Assembly (NCBI GenBank): GCA_963681505.1
Contig: OY811971.1
Coordinates: 23,529,036-23,593,035, forward strand
Direction: 5' to 3'
DNA from: Eunapius fragilis
Taxonomy: Eukaryota; Porifera; Demospongiae; Spongillida; Spongillidae
Length of the DNA: 64,000 nt
This document shows, piece by piece, positions 44,037 to 60,430 of this stretch; the stretch's first letter is position 1, and each line of letters opens with the position of its first letter. The position numbers and the translations under genes were made by a program. Under the pieces are notes generated by a model. The model worked only from the letters and a program-made list of their open reading frames with translations. It was not told the DNA's origin and did no database searches.

Positions 44037-44754
44037 TAGACCTTATTCACGCGCCATTATGAATTAATTATTGTGTGACAAAATGGTTATGATGAAGGTA
44101 GTTCACAGTACATACACACAACAAACCTGAAATAGTGACTGGAACACCGAACAGGGTAAACTGAAACATCAGAGCTCCCTAATGAATGCCATCGCTCTCG
44201 TTTTGGTCTGAGTCCAAGTTGAAACTTCCGGGGCATCGATGGAATTCTAAATTGAATAACTCTGCATCAGAACGTGATACAAAAGTGCTGTAAGGTGATG
44301 CGCACTTTAGGACCTTTCAAGAATGATATTGTATTCTTCTTTGTGAATATATATTTGAGTACAAGTTGCAAAAGAGAGCACAGTTTGCCCTATTCCATCC
44401 ATCCAAAAATGGAATAATGCCTGTTCGCTAAGTACAGGTAGGGCTAAACTTTATTTTGGCGCACTCTACGAACCGTAAATAACCATGCTGTTTTAAACCT
44501 TATATTTTAACCGCTTCTACCGACCACCAGAGGGAAAACAAGCCATTGCATAGCGTACAGCCTCGATCGAAACACAGAGCGACTCGTTGCACAGAGATAT
44601 TACATAATTCTTCACCTTTGAAGGCTTTAAGCAAGCTATGATGATTTGAAACCCACCAGTACTCTCGCTAACCTCGTAAAACAGTCAGTCGTTAAGAAAT
44701 CACAAGCGAATCACATGACAATAATTATTCAAAATGGCGCGTGAATAAGGTCTA
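44037..44754. mobile_element. TIR element with TAGACCTTATTCACGCGCC ends
   Basis: TAGACCTTATTCACGCGCC at 44037 is inverted exactly at 44736-44754, and the similarity continues inward (ATTAT.GAATAATTATTGT). It is 718 bp with no coding potential. The first six bases are shared with the YqaJ-bearing element at 45809. The bases at 43761-44036 hold no recognisable gene. Confidence 0.8.
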
Positions 44755-45225
44755 TAGTGTCATTGTGAAAAGTGCTTTAATATTCATGCCAAATAAATGG
44801 GAAACAAAAAAAGCTGCTGGGGCTGTGCCCCAGGCCCGGCCCCGCCACAGGTGGGGGCACGCCCCTCCCTCGTGTCATCACCATCCTTACATCTCTGGTG
44901 ATGGTTTTTGATTTTAGCTGCAAATAAACACCCTTGTCTTCTATATATATTAATGGCTGTCTCTTCTTGCACATATCTCTGAAAGTAGTAGTAGTGGTCC
45001 ATATATGTGTTCACAACTTTGCATGTCTGTTACTTGTACATCCGTGTTTATAGCTGCATCTATCTTATGTATCTCAGTATTCACACCCTTGCATGTCTTC
45101 AACCTTCAACTTCATTCCCACCACTGAGCTACAGATATCATCGTTAAAACATTAAACATGTATGACATGATATAAGTTAATGTAATTACTCTTAAGTTCG
45201 CACTGTTGAGGCATCTTGTTGGCAT
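44755..45225. other. Intergenic, no supported gene
   Basis: A short frame at 44777-45014 lies across GC-rich sequence (GGGGCTGTGCCCCAGGCCCGGCC), which resembles a repeat rather than a gene. No domain is seen. Confidence 0.4.
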
Positions 45226-45469
45226 GGCCGTAGTCAATCACAAAAATTGGGGGGGGGGGGGGGGCTAATTAATATTCATGATCTTGATAAAGCGATGCAT
45301 CGTGGTTGATCGACGGTTGACCACAATTTCTCGTTCTAAATTTACGGGCGGTTTGCAATACCGGAGTGTATCCGTTTATAAATAATATGCTGGACCAAAA
45401 TTTCGGGAGGGGGGGCTTAAGCCTTCCCCCCCCCCCCCCCCCCCCCCTACCCCCCTCCTTACTACGGCC
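45226..45469. mobile_element. MITE with GGCCGTAGT ends and G/C runs
   Basis: It begins GGCCGTAGT and ends ACTACGGCC. Just inside the ends lie a G run (about 45249-45263) and a C run (about 45426-45447), so the arms are inverted copies. Non-coding, AT-rich centre. Confidence 0.7.
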
Positions 45470-45850
45470 TTAGTTGGCCTATTAACAGGCGAGCTCGATG
45501 TCATACAGCTTAAAGCGGCGGCCTTCTTGGAATGATATGGGCTGCGTAATCAATGCCAGCGCAAAGTGTCTAATTAGACGGAAGATTCCCAGCAATACAA
45601 CGCGCTGTGAACATGTATTTACACCCGCCCAGTATAGTTGTGTGTATATACTGAGTACATGTATGGTTCGAGTCCTCTTTGTTCTGTAGCGGGACCAGAG
45701 GAATTACAGCCGACGCCATTAAATGGCAAACCTTGTTTAGTTTCTAGAGAAGGCGATAAATGCTCATATGTAACTTGAAAAGCCAAACATATCTATTTAC
45801 ACTCAGGATATAGACCCTTTTGGCGATAAGTGGCTGCATGGTATGAATAT

Positions 45851-46673
45851 TCACAATGAATACATTTGTTGCGTGGCAACCGTTGCTATCCTCCATCTTG
45901 ACGGGCAAATTTTCATTGCCGTTGTACGAGAACCTATTGTGTTAACGATGCCAGAGCTCCAGCAGATCCAGTTCAGCGACAGAGATGGTATATTAGGATT
46001 TACACTAATGTATTGCATGATTGATTTCACCAAAGACATGGGAAACACCCTTTCAGTACGCTTGGCAATGTGACCAAACATTGACATTGTTATGCGGCCA
46101 AGTCGATAGTCAAACCATAAAGTGGAATGAGATTGCTCTCTAGTACACTTCTCAACAAACAAAATTTCATCCAAGCTATATTTTATTGCCAGTGTTTCAT
46201 GCACAGCCTCTGACAATTTAACAAGTTCATGTGATGTGCATTGAGTGTGCTTGTGGCTAAATAGGCTGGTGAGTAGAGGAGGTAGATTGTTTTCTACATC
46301 TCTTTGTTGAGATGATTTAGATGTTGGCTCATATCCAGGAGTTACAGTGAACAGAGCCTGGGTGCACTTGGATATACCTTGTGGATTGAGAACCATTTTG
46401 TTCAACATTGGTAATGGATGATGTGGGAGTATTAGAACAGTGCATGATTTCCTTTGACTTTAAGTCTTTCAAATAAAAGTTGATCTTCTTGAATGCTGCG
46501 TTGATGGTTTTGCCTATTCAAAGCTAACTTTTTAAACTGCATTTATAAAAGTGCTGCTTACCTTCTTTGAAAAAGTATGCAATTGGTTCCAACACATGGA
46601 AGAGAAGTACTAATCTGGCTGTTAATATCTGAAGCATTAAATAGCACTGCAGCCACATGTGAGCACACTTCCC
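45851..46673 (-). pseudogene. SWIM zinc finger plus YqaJ-like nuclease fragment
   Basis: Minus-strand pieces: exon 46673-46562 (acceptor TTAGCTTAG, donor GTAAGC) encodes EVCSHVAAVLFNASDI, the second half of a SWIM zinc finger (CxH), ending CVGTNCILFQRR. Another possible exon lies at about 46500-46390. The longest piece (46408-45851) contains KYSLDEILFVEKCTREQS and WFDYRLGRITMSMFGHIAKR followed by SLVKSIMQY, the N-terminal signature of YqaJ-type recombinase/exonuclease proteins. The downstream catalytic Asp and Glu-x-Lys are not seen before the terminal repeat, so the copy is truncated. The SWIM-YqaJ pairing is common in marine invertebrate repeat-associated proteins as I recall. Confidence 0.6.
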
Positions 46674-47264
46674 CTAAGCTAAAAGGCACTAATTTGTAGT
46701 GTCAATAAAAATGAGTTTATCTCACCCAGCCATACATGCATGTGTAGTGTGCAGTCACAATTGATTCAGATCAACTGCCACCCATGCAGGGCTCCAGTGG
46801 TTTATCATTTAACTTCTGTGATGGATTAACCTTAGCTTTTAAGATACAATGTGTGCCATCTATGCCTATGCTGTGATAAATGCTTGAACCCAACCATGTC
46901 CCAATGCACACACCATTTAGGGCAACAAGCTTCTGATAATAGTGTAAGCTTCAAGACTTTTGTATGCCTTGAGCTTCTCCAGTGTGTATCTCATGAAGTA
47001 TGTACACAAGCTTGGAAAGTCCACAGGGGCCATAACAATATGTCATCAATCCATTCAGTGCTGGGAAACTGATAAAGGTTGACGCTTGCGAGAGTTGACA
47101 TGTTTGGCTCACCCACCTGACCTCCCACACAGACATTGTAGCTTCTTCACATAGCGATCTAAATCGAGTCCTTGCAAGGTAGAAGTGTAATTTTTAGTCA
47201 TCGATAGAACGTTGTAGAGAAAAGTCGGCCGTTCGCTCGACGGTATGGCCACGTGCTAGGGATG

Positions 47265-47527
47265 CAGAGCCGGGCAGATCCAAGGGGGGGGGGGGGGGGG
47301 GGGGGTGCTTTGGGGGTTGCAACCCCCCTTTCATATATGGTAACGCCCCCTCTTCTGCTAAACAGCCCCTCCCCCTTCCCCGCTTTTTGTATCGGGCCTA
47401 AAGCGCCGGACAGCACCCCCCCCCCCCCCCCCGCCTTTCGTATCGGGCCTTAAGCGGACAGCACCCCCCCGCATTTCGTATGGCGGGTCTCAACCCCCCC
47501 TTTTGGAAAACCCTGTATCCGCCCCTG
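47265..47527. mobile_element. CAGGGGCGGAT-type MITE
   Basis: The right end is the inverse of CAGGGGCGGATACAGGGTTT, and the left end reads GGGCAGATCCAAGGGGGG. It contains long G and C runs and repeated GTATCGGGCC(T/C) segments. It is nested in the YqaJ-bearing element, immediately inside the right terminal repeat. Confidence 0.7.
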
Positions 47528-47624
47528 GGATGTCGTATGAAAGTTTGCCCGTCAAGATGGAGGATAGCCACGTAATAAATGTATTCATAGTGATTATATA
47601 CCAGCCGCCAAAAGGGGTCTATAG

Positions 47625-49589
47625 CAAAGCCGTTGTAAACAGGCTAGCTGCTGTCATCATTGTGTGCGTCCGTGCATGCATGTCATATCCTCAGGCATTG
47701 GTAGCTGGGCAGGGCTGCTTCGGCCAAATTCAAATTAGTGTATAGGAGGGTGCTAGTGATATCATGTTTTTGTGGTGGAGTTTTGAGCACCGGCATGGTT
47801 TCTGTGGTTTTTCTCGGACTTTGTCAATCCATGCATTACCATTATTCATGGAGCACTAACCTGCGTACGGCTCCTAAAGAGATTGTTGTTTATGATACTT
47901 CAAGTCGTCACCTACAAAATAGATCATGCCTGTCTGCCATGCGCACACAGCCCCTGGCTCTACCAGTGGTCCATCCATCCGCTTGGGTTGCACGCATACT
48001 CCAGCAATATTTACCGTTTTAATACACATGAAAATATTATATAAACCAATGCATTAAATTAAGGAGCCGCGCAGCTGCTTTATAATACTATAGCGCAGCG
48101 CACAACACAGTCCTTATGCAGATTGCTATGATTAAGTTATAACCGATCCCCCTCATTCAAGACAGGCTCCTCTGACACCAACCCGATGCGGCCATGGTTA
48201 TGATGTGATAGATACCATGCATTTGCTGACGTCTAGTATCTCTGCGTGCGAAAATGCCTTTAACTGGACTAATCAAAATCATGTGAATGATTAACGACAG
48301 CGCTAGCGCAATGATATCACGTAAACAGCTAGGGGACACGGCACTTTGATATCACTCCCACTTCTTCGTACACAGCACAGCACCACATATGTAGTGAAGG
48401 ACCATACACAAAGGAAATTGTCATTCACACAAAGCGCCTCCCCAGCGCAGAGGCCATGCAGGTACCCCGCAGAGGCCAACCATCACCACCATGACCTGTT
48501 CCATCAACCTCAAGGAGTTCTCTCTGAACCCTCCACCCCCCTCCTGCACAACTGCTCCTCCCAAGTACCCCATAACTGTGATCTGATGAGGTAAGTGGGT
48601 CAAATTTGATATATCCTGCTATCACCTGTGGTGGATGAGGTAATGGTCCATCAGGGGGGTGTGCCCAGGGGATAAGGGGTCACACCAAAGGCACATTGGC
48701 CAAATGGGTGGAAGCTTTCATGGCTCTTCTGGTGCAAGCCTTTCCACACACAGCCTTGCAGATGTGCATTGGGGTGTGCATTTAATGGCAGTGTGTTTTG
48801 ACAGGCTGTTGCTGTGTGAGGATATCAGTTCAACTACCACTGCCACAAGACAAGATGGCGGACCCCTTGCCCTTGGTTCAACATGCAGTGGCTAGCTACA
48901 AAGAGCTAACTGCTCTCCCACACTGGCAAGCTGTCATTTGCAGCCAAAGTAATTTCAGCAGTAATTCTACCTGGGGCCACAAGCTATAACCAGACATCTG
49001 GTCAGGTGAGGTGATGTCATAGCATGGTGGCTTTGGTAAACACCTTTGGGGAGCCAATGATGTGGTTTAGGGAGATCTGATTGGTTGTTTACACTCTGCT
49101 GTTATAACTTGGGATACTTGCAATACCATATGAGGAGAGGTGACCTCAAACTGTAGCTGACCAATGGGATTGGCTGTTTACTGCCTACCAATGTAAACCA
49201 CACTCACCCACACCAAGGGCCAGGCTTGGTACACAAGTCACCTAGTTGTTGGCCAACCTCACCATTGTGTTTCCCCACTATCCTGCCTAGTGTAACAGTC
49301 CTGCCTAGTGTAGCCATGACCAGTGGTCTGGCTTGGTACCAGCTGGTTGTGGTGGGGTGGATGGTTGGGAACACAGGTCCTGTGGGGTACTCCACCTTTC
49401 CGCAATTATAGCCAATTCCATGTGTATTTTTTAAAGCTGTGATGTGAATTCTTCACCATATATGGCCTCACATTGCTGGATGTTTGAACATCAGTTGTAA
49501 GTCCATGTCCCACCAATGTAGGAAATGGATGCTGCATGCATGTAGTGAGAAGGAATTACCTCCCCCACATTACTTGGAAGCATTTATGA
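47625..49589. other. Mostly non-coding, with possible orphan exons
   Basis: An open stretch ending at 48590 with a near-perfect donor (GATGAG|GTAAGT) could encode a Pro/His-rich peptide containing HHHHDLFHQPQGVLSEP. Another at about 48826-48984 contains PLPLVQHAVASYKELTALPH. I recognise neither and cannot connect them to the PSMD2-like exon at 49735. Confidence 0.3.
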
Positions 49590-49710
49590 GTAGCTTGCTC
49601 TTAACTACACACACTGATGAACACTACAAGCAACAGTATAAGGTCTCATGGTCTTAAATATATGTATATATGTGTACACAGCTCACAATGCATGGTCACT
49701 CACTTTATCA
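49590..49710 (+). repeat. ~120-bp direct repeat (left copy; right copy 50125-50245)
   Basis: GTAGCTTGCTCTTAACTA, then CACTGATGAACACTACAAGC, then AACAGTATAAGGTCTCATGG occur at both places in the same order. The pair flanks the PSMD2-like exon and a short 17-bp satellite array. Confidence 0.85.
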
Positions 49711-49734
49711 TCTGTTTCCTTTTATTCTCAACAG

Positions 49735-49827
49735 GTTCAGGAGCAGTTCTGAAGATACAGGACCTGCTCCACATCTGTAGTGAGCACTATGGCGACATGT
49801 CAACAACAGATCAGTCCTCCACTAAGG
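49735..49827 (+). pseudogene. Single exon resembling proteasome subunit PSMD2/Rpn1
   Basis: The segment between the acceptor TTCTCAACAG and the donor GTAGGA is 93 bp. It encodes SGAVLKIQDLLHICSEHYGD, very close to the SGNVLK-LLHICSEH segment of the 26S proteasome base subunit PSMD2 as I recall it, and then an acidic/Thr-Ser tail. None of the strongly conserved neighbouring PSMD2 segments is seen within several kilobases, so it looks like a displaced gene fragment. An exon of a long-intron gene reaching outside the window is less likely, because no neighbouring exons occur on either side. Confidence 0.6.
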
Positions 49828-49974
49828 GTAGGAGATGGTGGGACGGCCATCTTGAGAGTATGGTGTCCCATCTTCCTCTTCCTCCACTCCACCCATTGCT
49901 GGGTCATGTGACTGTGGAGTTGATGTAGTGGTGTCGTGGCTAGACCTCCTCCCACCACCTCATGATGACCCCTA

Positions 49975-50120
49975 ATGTGTAGTCACCCCTCATGTATGGT
50001 CACCCCTCATGTATGTCACCCCTCATGTATGGTCACCCCTCATGTATTAGTCACCCCTCATGTATGGTCACCCCTCATGAATGGTCACCCCTCATGTATG
50101 GTCACCCCTCATATCTGGTC
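49975..50120 (+). repeat. 17-bp satellite, short block 4
   Basis: About nine units of the GGTCACCCCTCATGTAT family in plus orientation, including one GTATTAGTCACC variant. It lies between the PSMD2-like exon and the right copy of the 120-bp direct repeat. Confidence 0.95.
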
Positions 50121-50261
50121 ACTTGTAGCTTGCTCTTAACTAGACACTGATGAACACTACAAGCAACAGTATAAGGTCTCATGGCCTTAGTCAGGTGTCA
50201 CATGTGTATGTATATATACAGCTGATACCTGTACAATACATGGTCACTCACTAATAGCTCA

Positions 50262-50765
50262 CTACAGGACAGTACTAGTCCACATAATAACAATGCAGGT
50301 CTCCATACTATAGCTCACTACAGGACAGTACTAGTCCACATAATAACAGTGCAGGTCTCCATACTATAGCTCACCACAGGACAGTACTATATAGTCCACA
50401 TAATAACAGTGCAGGTCTCCATACTATAGCTCACTACAGGACAGTACTAGTCCACATAATAACAGTGCAGGTCTCCATACTATAGCTCACTACAGGACAG
50501 TACTAGTCCACATAATAACAGTGTAGGTCTCCATACTATAGCTCACCACAGGACAGTACTAGTCCACATAATAACAATGCAGGTCTCCATACTATAGCTC
50601 ACCACAGGACAGTACTAGTCCACATTATAACAGTGCAGGTCTCCATACTATAGCTCACTACAGGACAGTACTAGTCCACATAATAACAGTGCAGGTCTCC
50701 ATACTATAGCTCACCACAGGACAGTACTAGTCCACATAATAACAGTGCAGGTCTCCATACTACAG
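50262..50765 (+). repeat. 56-bp minisatellite
   Basis: About nine highly similar 56-bp units, each with GCTCACTACAGGACAGTACT, AGTCCACATAATAAC and GGTCTCCATACTATA. Confidence 0.97.
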
Positions 50766-50817
50766 CACACCAGTGTCATATGCAGTCTTGTTTAGTATCA
50801 TGCTCTCTGTATCAGGG

Positions 50818-51345
50818 GCGGTTCACAACCAGCTCTGGCCCCACAACCAGCTCTGGCTCCACAACCAGCTCTGGCTCCACAACCAGCTCTGGCTCCACAA
50901 CCAGCTCTGGCTCCACAACCAGCTCTGGCCCCATAACCAGCTCTGGCCCCACAACCAGCTCTGGCTCCACAACCAGCTCTGGCCCCATCACCAGCTCTGG
51001 CCCCACAACCAGCTCTGGCTCCACAACCAGCTCTGGCTCCACAACCAGCTCTGGCCCCACAACCAGCTCTGGCCCCACAACCAGCTCTGGCTCCACAACC
51101 AGCTCTGGCCCCGTAACCAGCTCTGGCTCTACAACCAGCTCTGGCTCCCACAACCAGCTCTGGCTCCACAACCAGCTCTGGCTCTACAATCAGCTCTGGC
51201 CCACAACCAGCTCTGGCTCCACAACCAGCTCTGGCTCCACAACCAGCTCTGGCTCCACAACCAGCTCTGGCTCCACAACCAGCTCTGGCCCCCAAATCAG
51301 CTCTGGCTCCACAACCAGCTCTGTCCCCATAACCAGCTCTGGCTC
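50818..51345 (+). repeat. 18-bp minisatellite (CCAGCTCTGGCTCCACAA)
   Basis: About 29 units of 18 bp. The period is a multiple of three, so several frames stay open: on the plus strand a Thr-Ser-Gly-rich TTSSGS repeat (50780-51517) and an HNQLWL repeat, and on the minus strand GARAGC-type repeats. Two indels (near 51150 and 51200) shift between the plus frames. A secreted mucin-like exon is conceivable, but no flanking domain supports it. Confidence 0.9.
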
Positions 51346-51819
51346 CTACCTAGCCATCCCTAGTCTTCCTTTGGTCCCCCCTAGTCCATTCCAACTTAGT
51401 ACACCCTTTTTACACCTTCTATCTTCCCAGGCCAATAAACCGAGTCCCTTGCTCTTCCCAATGTCAATTCTATACCTTGATGATTCACATGCAGTCTTTG
51501 TAGAATCTGGTCTCTGAGTTCTGTGGGAACAACAACCTGTCCTTATAGAGAATAGAGTACGGCGCTGAAGGCGCCCTCATGGAGCCAAGATGGTGTTTAG
51601 TAAGGAGAGGGGAGTCAGTGAGTTTCATTGAGGAGCATCGGGAGGGATGGACGGGTGCAATTTGAGGGCGGATTCAGAGAGTAGGTGAAAAGTTGAGGGG
51701 GTAGAGGGCCTTCAGGCCCCCCCCCCCACCCTGCTCTAAGCCCTAATTTTCTTCTCTCACACTCACAGTCCTCCGGACTGTTTGCTTTAGATAATCCCAT
51801 CTTTGACTGTGATACAGTC
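51346..51819. other. No supported gene
   Basis: Unique sequence between two minisatellites. It contains a GGGCGGATTCAG-like scrap near 51667 and a C run at about 51718-51727, resembling a decayed CAGGGGCGGAT element. Confidence 0.4.
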
Positions 51820-52420
51820 TTGAACACCCACCCCCTCCACACCTGTACACCAATCCCCTCCACACCTGTACACCCACCCCCTCCACACCTGCACACCCAC
51901 CCCTCCACACTTGTACACCCACCCCCTCCACACCTGTACACCCACCCCTCCACACCTGTACACTCACTCCCTCCACACCTGTAGACTCCCTCCACACCTG
52001 TAGACCCCCTCCACACCTGTAGACTCCCTCCACACCTGTAGACCCCCTCCACACCTGTAGACCCACACCCTCCACACTTATACATCCACCCCTCCACACC
52101 TGTAGATCCGACCCCTCCACACCTGTACACCACCCCCTCCACACCTGTAGACCCCCTCCACACCTGTACACCTCTCCACACCTGTACACCCCTCCACACC
52201 TGTACACCCCTCCACACCTGTACACCCCTCCACACCTGTACACCTCACCCCCTCCACACCTGTACACCCACCCCCTCCACACGTGTACCCCTCCCCTCCA
52301 CTCACACCCACCCCCTCCACACCTGTACACCCACCCCTCCACACCTGTACACCCCTCCACACCTGTACACACACACCCTCCACTCTTGTACACCCACCCC
52401 CTCCACACTAGTCTGGGGAC
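51820..52420 (+). repeat. ~18-22-bp minisatellite (CCCTCCACACCTGTACACC)
   Basis: About 28 units of variable length with the core CTCCACACCTGTA. The minus-strand open frames with repeated Cys-Gly-Gly here are artefacts of the repeat. Confidence 0.95.
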
Positions 52421-52544
52421 CTTGCATGATCTAAGGTCTGGACCATGCTTATGTAGGTGTGAGGATTAGTTCGAAATAATGCACTACTGAGTACTTGTAG
52501 TCCCACAGGCCACTCATATGAGACATGTGTACCATTCCATTCCA

Positions 52545-52640
52545 GGGCCACACCTAAGAGGCCTGGGCACCCTTCCGTTCCAGGAGCCATTCCTAGGAAG
52601 CCTGGGCACCATTCCGTTCCAGGGTACACCCCTAGATGGT
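52545..52640 (+). repeat. Short ~45-bp tandem repeat
   Basis: Two to three imperfect units with CATTCCGTTCCAGG and AAGCCTGGGCACC. The rest of 52421-52885 shows no gene before the lipoxygenase start. Confidence 0.8.
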
Positions 52641-52885
52641 CTGCTTGCATGCACCACGCAGGGCCGTCTTAGGCCTGCGCACAATAGAGTCCTTACAGGG
52701 GAATTCCCCTATGTGTAATTAAACACAAAAGTAGGCCAGTCCGCCACAATATACTTGCGCGCGCAAGAGAATACGTGCACCATTTCTGATAAAAATGCCC
52801 TCTCATATAAACGTCATGACCGGCGAGGGTACATAAGGCACCTGCCGGGTAGCGGATTTCATTACACTGGGTTCCTTGCTTTGGA

Positions 52886-57697
<4,812 letters not shown>

Positions 57698-58612
57698 GAA
57701 TCTAGCAAGCTGATATGACTGCTATTTTGTACATAGCGTGTGAAGTATAACATTGTAGAGAAAACTGTAGAATGCACAATTGTAGCACTCATGCTTACAT
57801 GCACTGTTATATTTTTAGGCAGAATGAATCGATGAATTGCCCACAATTTGCCCACATATGCATACACCTTGTGTGCTTATAAAGGGATGCAGCTAGTAGT
57901 GGTGCATTAAATGGATGATCAGAGGCATAGCATGGTGCTGTGATTTAATTAAGGTCTGGTTTGAACTATATTAATGTTTGGTACTTTGTTTTATGCCAAT
58001 AGCTGATCACTTTGAGATGAAAGCAAGAGTAATATATGACTTCATTAGATATATCAAACATGGAAGATATATTTCATACGTTGAATACATAACATACTAT
58101 ATATGCCAACCACAATATACAGCACACATATATGCCAACCACAATACAGCACACTTCAACACTTAAGCAAAACAGAGGACGGGAAGCTCCTTTGAAGGTG
58201 GTTACATTTCCCCTTTGTTAAACCACTGGAACAGGTATACGTATTGGTGCAGCTTTATGTGACACCAGTCGTGAAAATGGCCCTTTGATGAAAATCGGAG
58301 AAAGAGGGCTGAGCACTTTAGACGTTTCTATACGAACAGTGATGAAACCTAAACCTGGCCATTGTTTTAAATATGAGTACTTCTTTGTTTTATGGTCCTC
58401 TGCCTGAATGGCAACAGAACTGGCTGCCACAGTGGTCCGTGCCAGGTGAGAGGTAACTGCATCCCATACCAAGACGTTTCTGCTCCTAGCTGTCTATGCC
58501 AGCTGTCTGAATATGAGCAGTGGTCAGAGCGAATTATGAGGGGAAAATTCAATTTATTATTTTGCGAATAGCATCATACTCTATCAGGAACTACGATAGT
58601 AGTTCCTATTAA
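57698..58612. other. Lipoxygenase 3' flank, no supported gene
   Basis: AT-rich. A minus-strand open stretch at about 58218-58552 has no recognisable domain. CACAATATACAGCACACATATATGCCAAC-type words repeat near 58100. Confidence 0.5.
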
Positions 58613-59449
58613 CAGGGTCTTTGCAAAAGAGCGCAACGCTTTAAAATGAATATAATTCATTAATAGGATTGCCAATCTAAATGAGTTTATGAACCTACAA
58701 TAACCACGTTTAGTCAAATACGAACCGCATTGTTACAATTCGTTTATCTTTAGCCGTTCAAAAGATAAAATCAAATAGCTTGCAATTAACTAAACTGACA
58801 AAACAATGTACGACAACTTTTAATTAATAACGTGATTTATTAACTACAGAATAGAATTGATGATATTTTGAAAAAGTATGAAATTTTGATTGGCATTTTA
58901 CTAGTTAATATTCAAAACAACAAATCAAACTTGAAAAAGCTATATGACCACTACGTTTTTATTAACTTTGAGTTTTAATAACGCACCATTAAATAATCCA
59001 TTACCAAATCAAGTAGTGTTTTGTACTTTATTTTATACTGGAATTATTTATGATGGTTATTAAAAATATTAACCACATAACAGCTTCAACCTTAATAACT
59101 TTAAAGCAAATGATGGTCTTAAATGTGAATAACTCACTATTGAAGCTAGGAATTTGAAATCAGTACTGTTCCACCGCATATCCAGACCGCGTGTTACTTA
59201 TTACTAGTTATTAAAATCAATTATCGCAAACCACAATCTTGAATAACTTTGTTAATAGAGGGCTTTGAATATTTTGATTTATGAGGGATTTGATACAGTT
59301 ACTTAACCGCTTACAATAATTAAAACCTAATTGGATTATTTGTATTTGCCTAACTACTGCAACATATGTTAAAGAAATCAAGCAGTTAATTAATTTCGAT
59401 CCTGAGTTATAGGGGTTTTAAAGCGTTGCGTTCTTTCGCAAACACCCTG
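58613..59449. mobile_element. AT-rich TIR element with CAGGGTNTTTGC ends
   Basis: CAGGGTCTTTGCAAAAGAGC (continuing GCAACGCTTTAAAA) at 58613 is inverted at the right end as TTTTAAAGCGTTGCG...GCAAACACCCTG, ending at 59449. The 837-bp interior is strongly AT-rich with many TTAATTAA-like words and no reading frame. TTCCTA lies just outside both ends in inverted orientation. Confidence 0.8.
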
Positions 59450-59469
59450 TAGGAATTGACCCGGGTCGT

Positions 59470-59765
59470 GAATATCATTACAAAACGCGACCCGCTTATA
59501 ACTCGCGTACCGAGAAACGGATAGTGTTGCTCTTTGTTGCTATCGAACCGAAAGGCAAAGACGGTCATTTTAATGTTTTATTCCAGTCTTCAAAGTGGTT
59601 TAAGAGAACAAAAAAGTTCGTGTTTTACCTCGTCCCCAGACTAAATCTTATCCGTCGTCAACGTCGTCGTCGTCGTCGTCTTCTAATTCTCGGGTGACCG
59701 GATAGGAATGGTTTCAAAGAGCGCCAATTATACCAATCGCTTTAGAATCTCCTGGAAGGACGTCA
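59470..59765 (+). repeat. Dispersed ~330-bp repeat, copy 2
   Basis: Second copy of the 54905-55235 repeat, in the same orientation, about 4.5 kb away. It contains a clean GTCGTC tract near 59655-59680. The sequence at 59766-60189 has no recognisable gene. Confidence 0.8.
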
Positions 59766-60189
59766 TCAAGTATCAGATCTAAGAATGAATAAAGCATAAA
59801 ACTGACATACATAATCATTACGTAATGCGTAGTGTTAAATAGAAGCGTTCCCATTGCGACATTAACGTGCATTTAGAATTGAAAGAGGTAAACAACGAGA
59901 CGACGAGTTAGAATTCTCTCGCGTTCCTTACAGTGTGTACTATTCTTATGTGTCAACAGACCACTGCCAATCACACGATGCACACTGATTTCAATAGCTA
60001 CCTCCTAAAATGTCACACGCTATGCCAATCTCTCAGTTCTCATGTGATCAGATCACGTGTCACATTATATTATTACACAGTGATCCCAAACAAAAGCGGG
60101 CGTCTGCTCGTGGTGATAATTGAAGCGGGGAAGGAGGGGGCGGGGTACTTGCCAGAATAAAAAATGATAATAAAATAATAGTGGAAACA

Positions 60190-60430
60190 AGTAAAGAAAA
60201 ACATTCTCTAACGAGAAAGTTGGTGGGATATAGGAATCGGAGGAAAAGAAAAATGAGACAAAAATCCTATATTTAGCACATGTACATGTAGCCACCAAAA
60301 GAAGTGCTAAAATAGGATTTTGTCTCATTTTTCTTTTCCAAAAACCTTGTTCCCTTCCTTTTTACACCACCTTTGCCTCCAATTCATATATCCCACCAAC
60401 CTTCTTGTTAGAGAATGTTTTTCTTTACTT
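60190..60430. mobile_element. Palindromic MITE
   Basis: It folds on itself: AAAACATTCTCTAACGAGAA is inverted as TTCTTGTTAGAGAATGTTTT, with further pairs AAGTTGGTGGGATATA, GAAAAATGAGACAAAA and ATCCTATATTTAGCAC. Same family as 26269-26538. Confidence 0.85.

Larger units (their letters stand above)
45809..47624 (-). mobile_element. Long-TIR transposon carrying SWIM and YqaJ-like exons
   Basis: Terminal inverted repeats of about 100 bp: at the left TATAGACCCTTTTGGCG, GAATACATTTGTTGCGTGG and CTATCCTCCATCTTGACGGG; at the right the inverse of TATAGACCCCTTTTGGCGGC, GAATACATTTATTACGTGG and CTATCCTCCATCTTGACGGG. The 1.8-kb element holds minus-strand coding remnants (45851-46673) and a nested CAGGGGCGGAT MITE (47265-47527). 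TA lies at both outer edges, compatible with a TA target duplication. Confidence 0.75.

Noticed and set aside
50780-51517. TTSSGS-rich mucin-like protein
   Set aside because: Several frames on both strands are equally open across an 18-bp minisatellite, the plus frame shifts twice, and no signal peptide or flanking domain was found.
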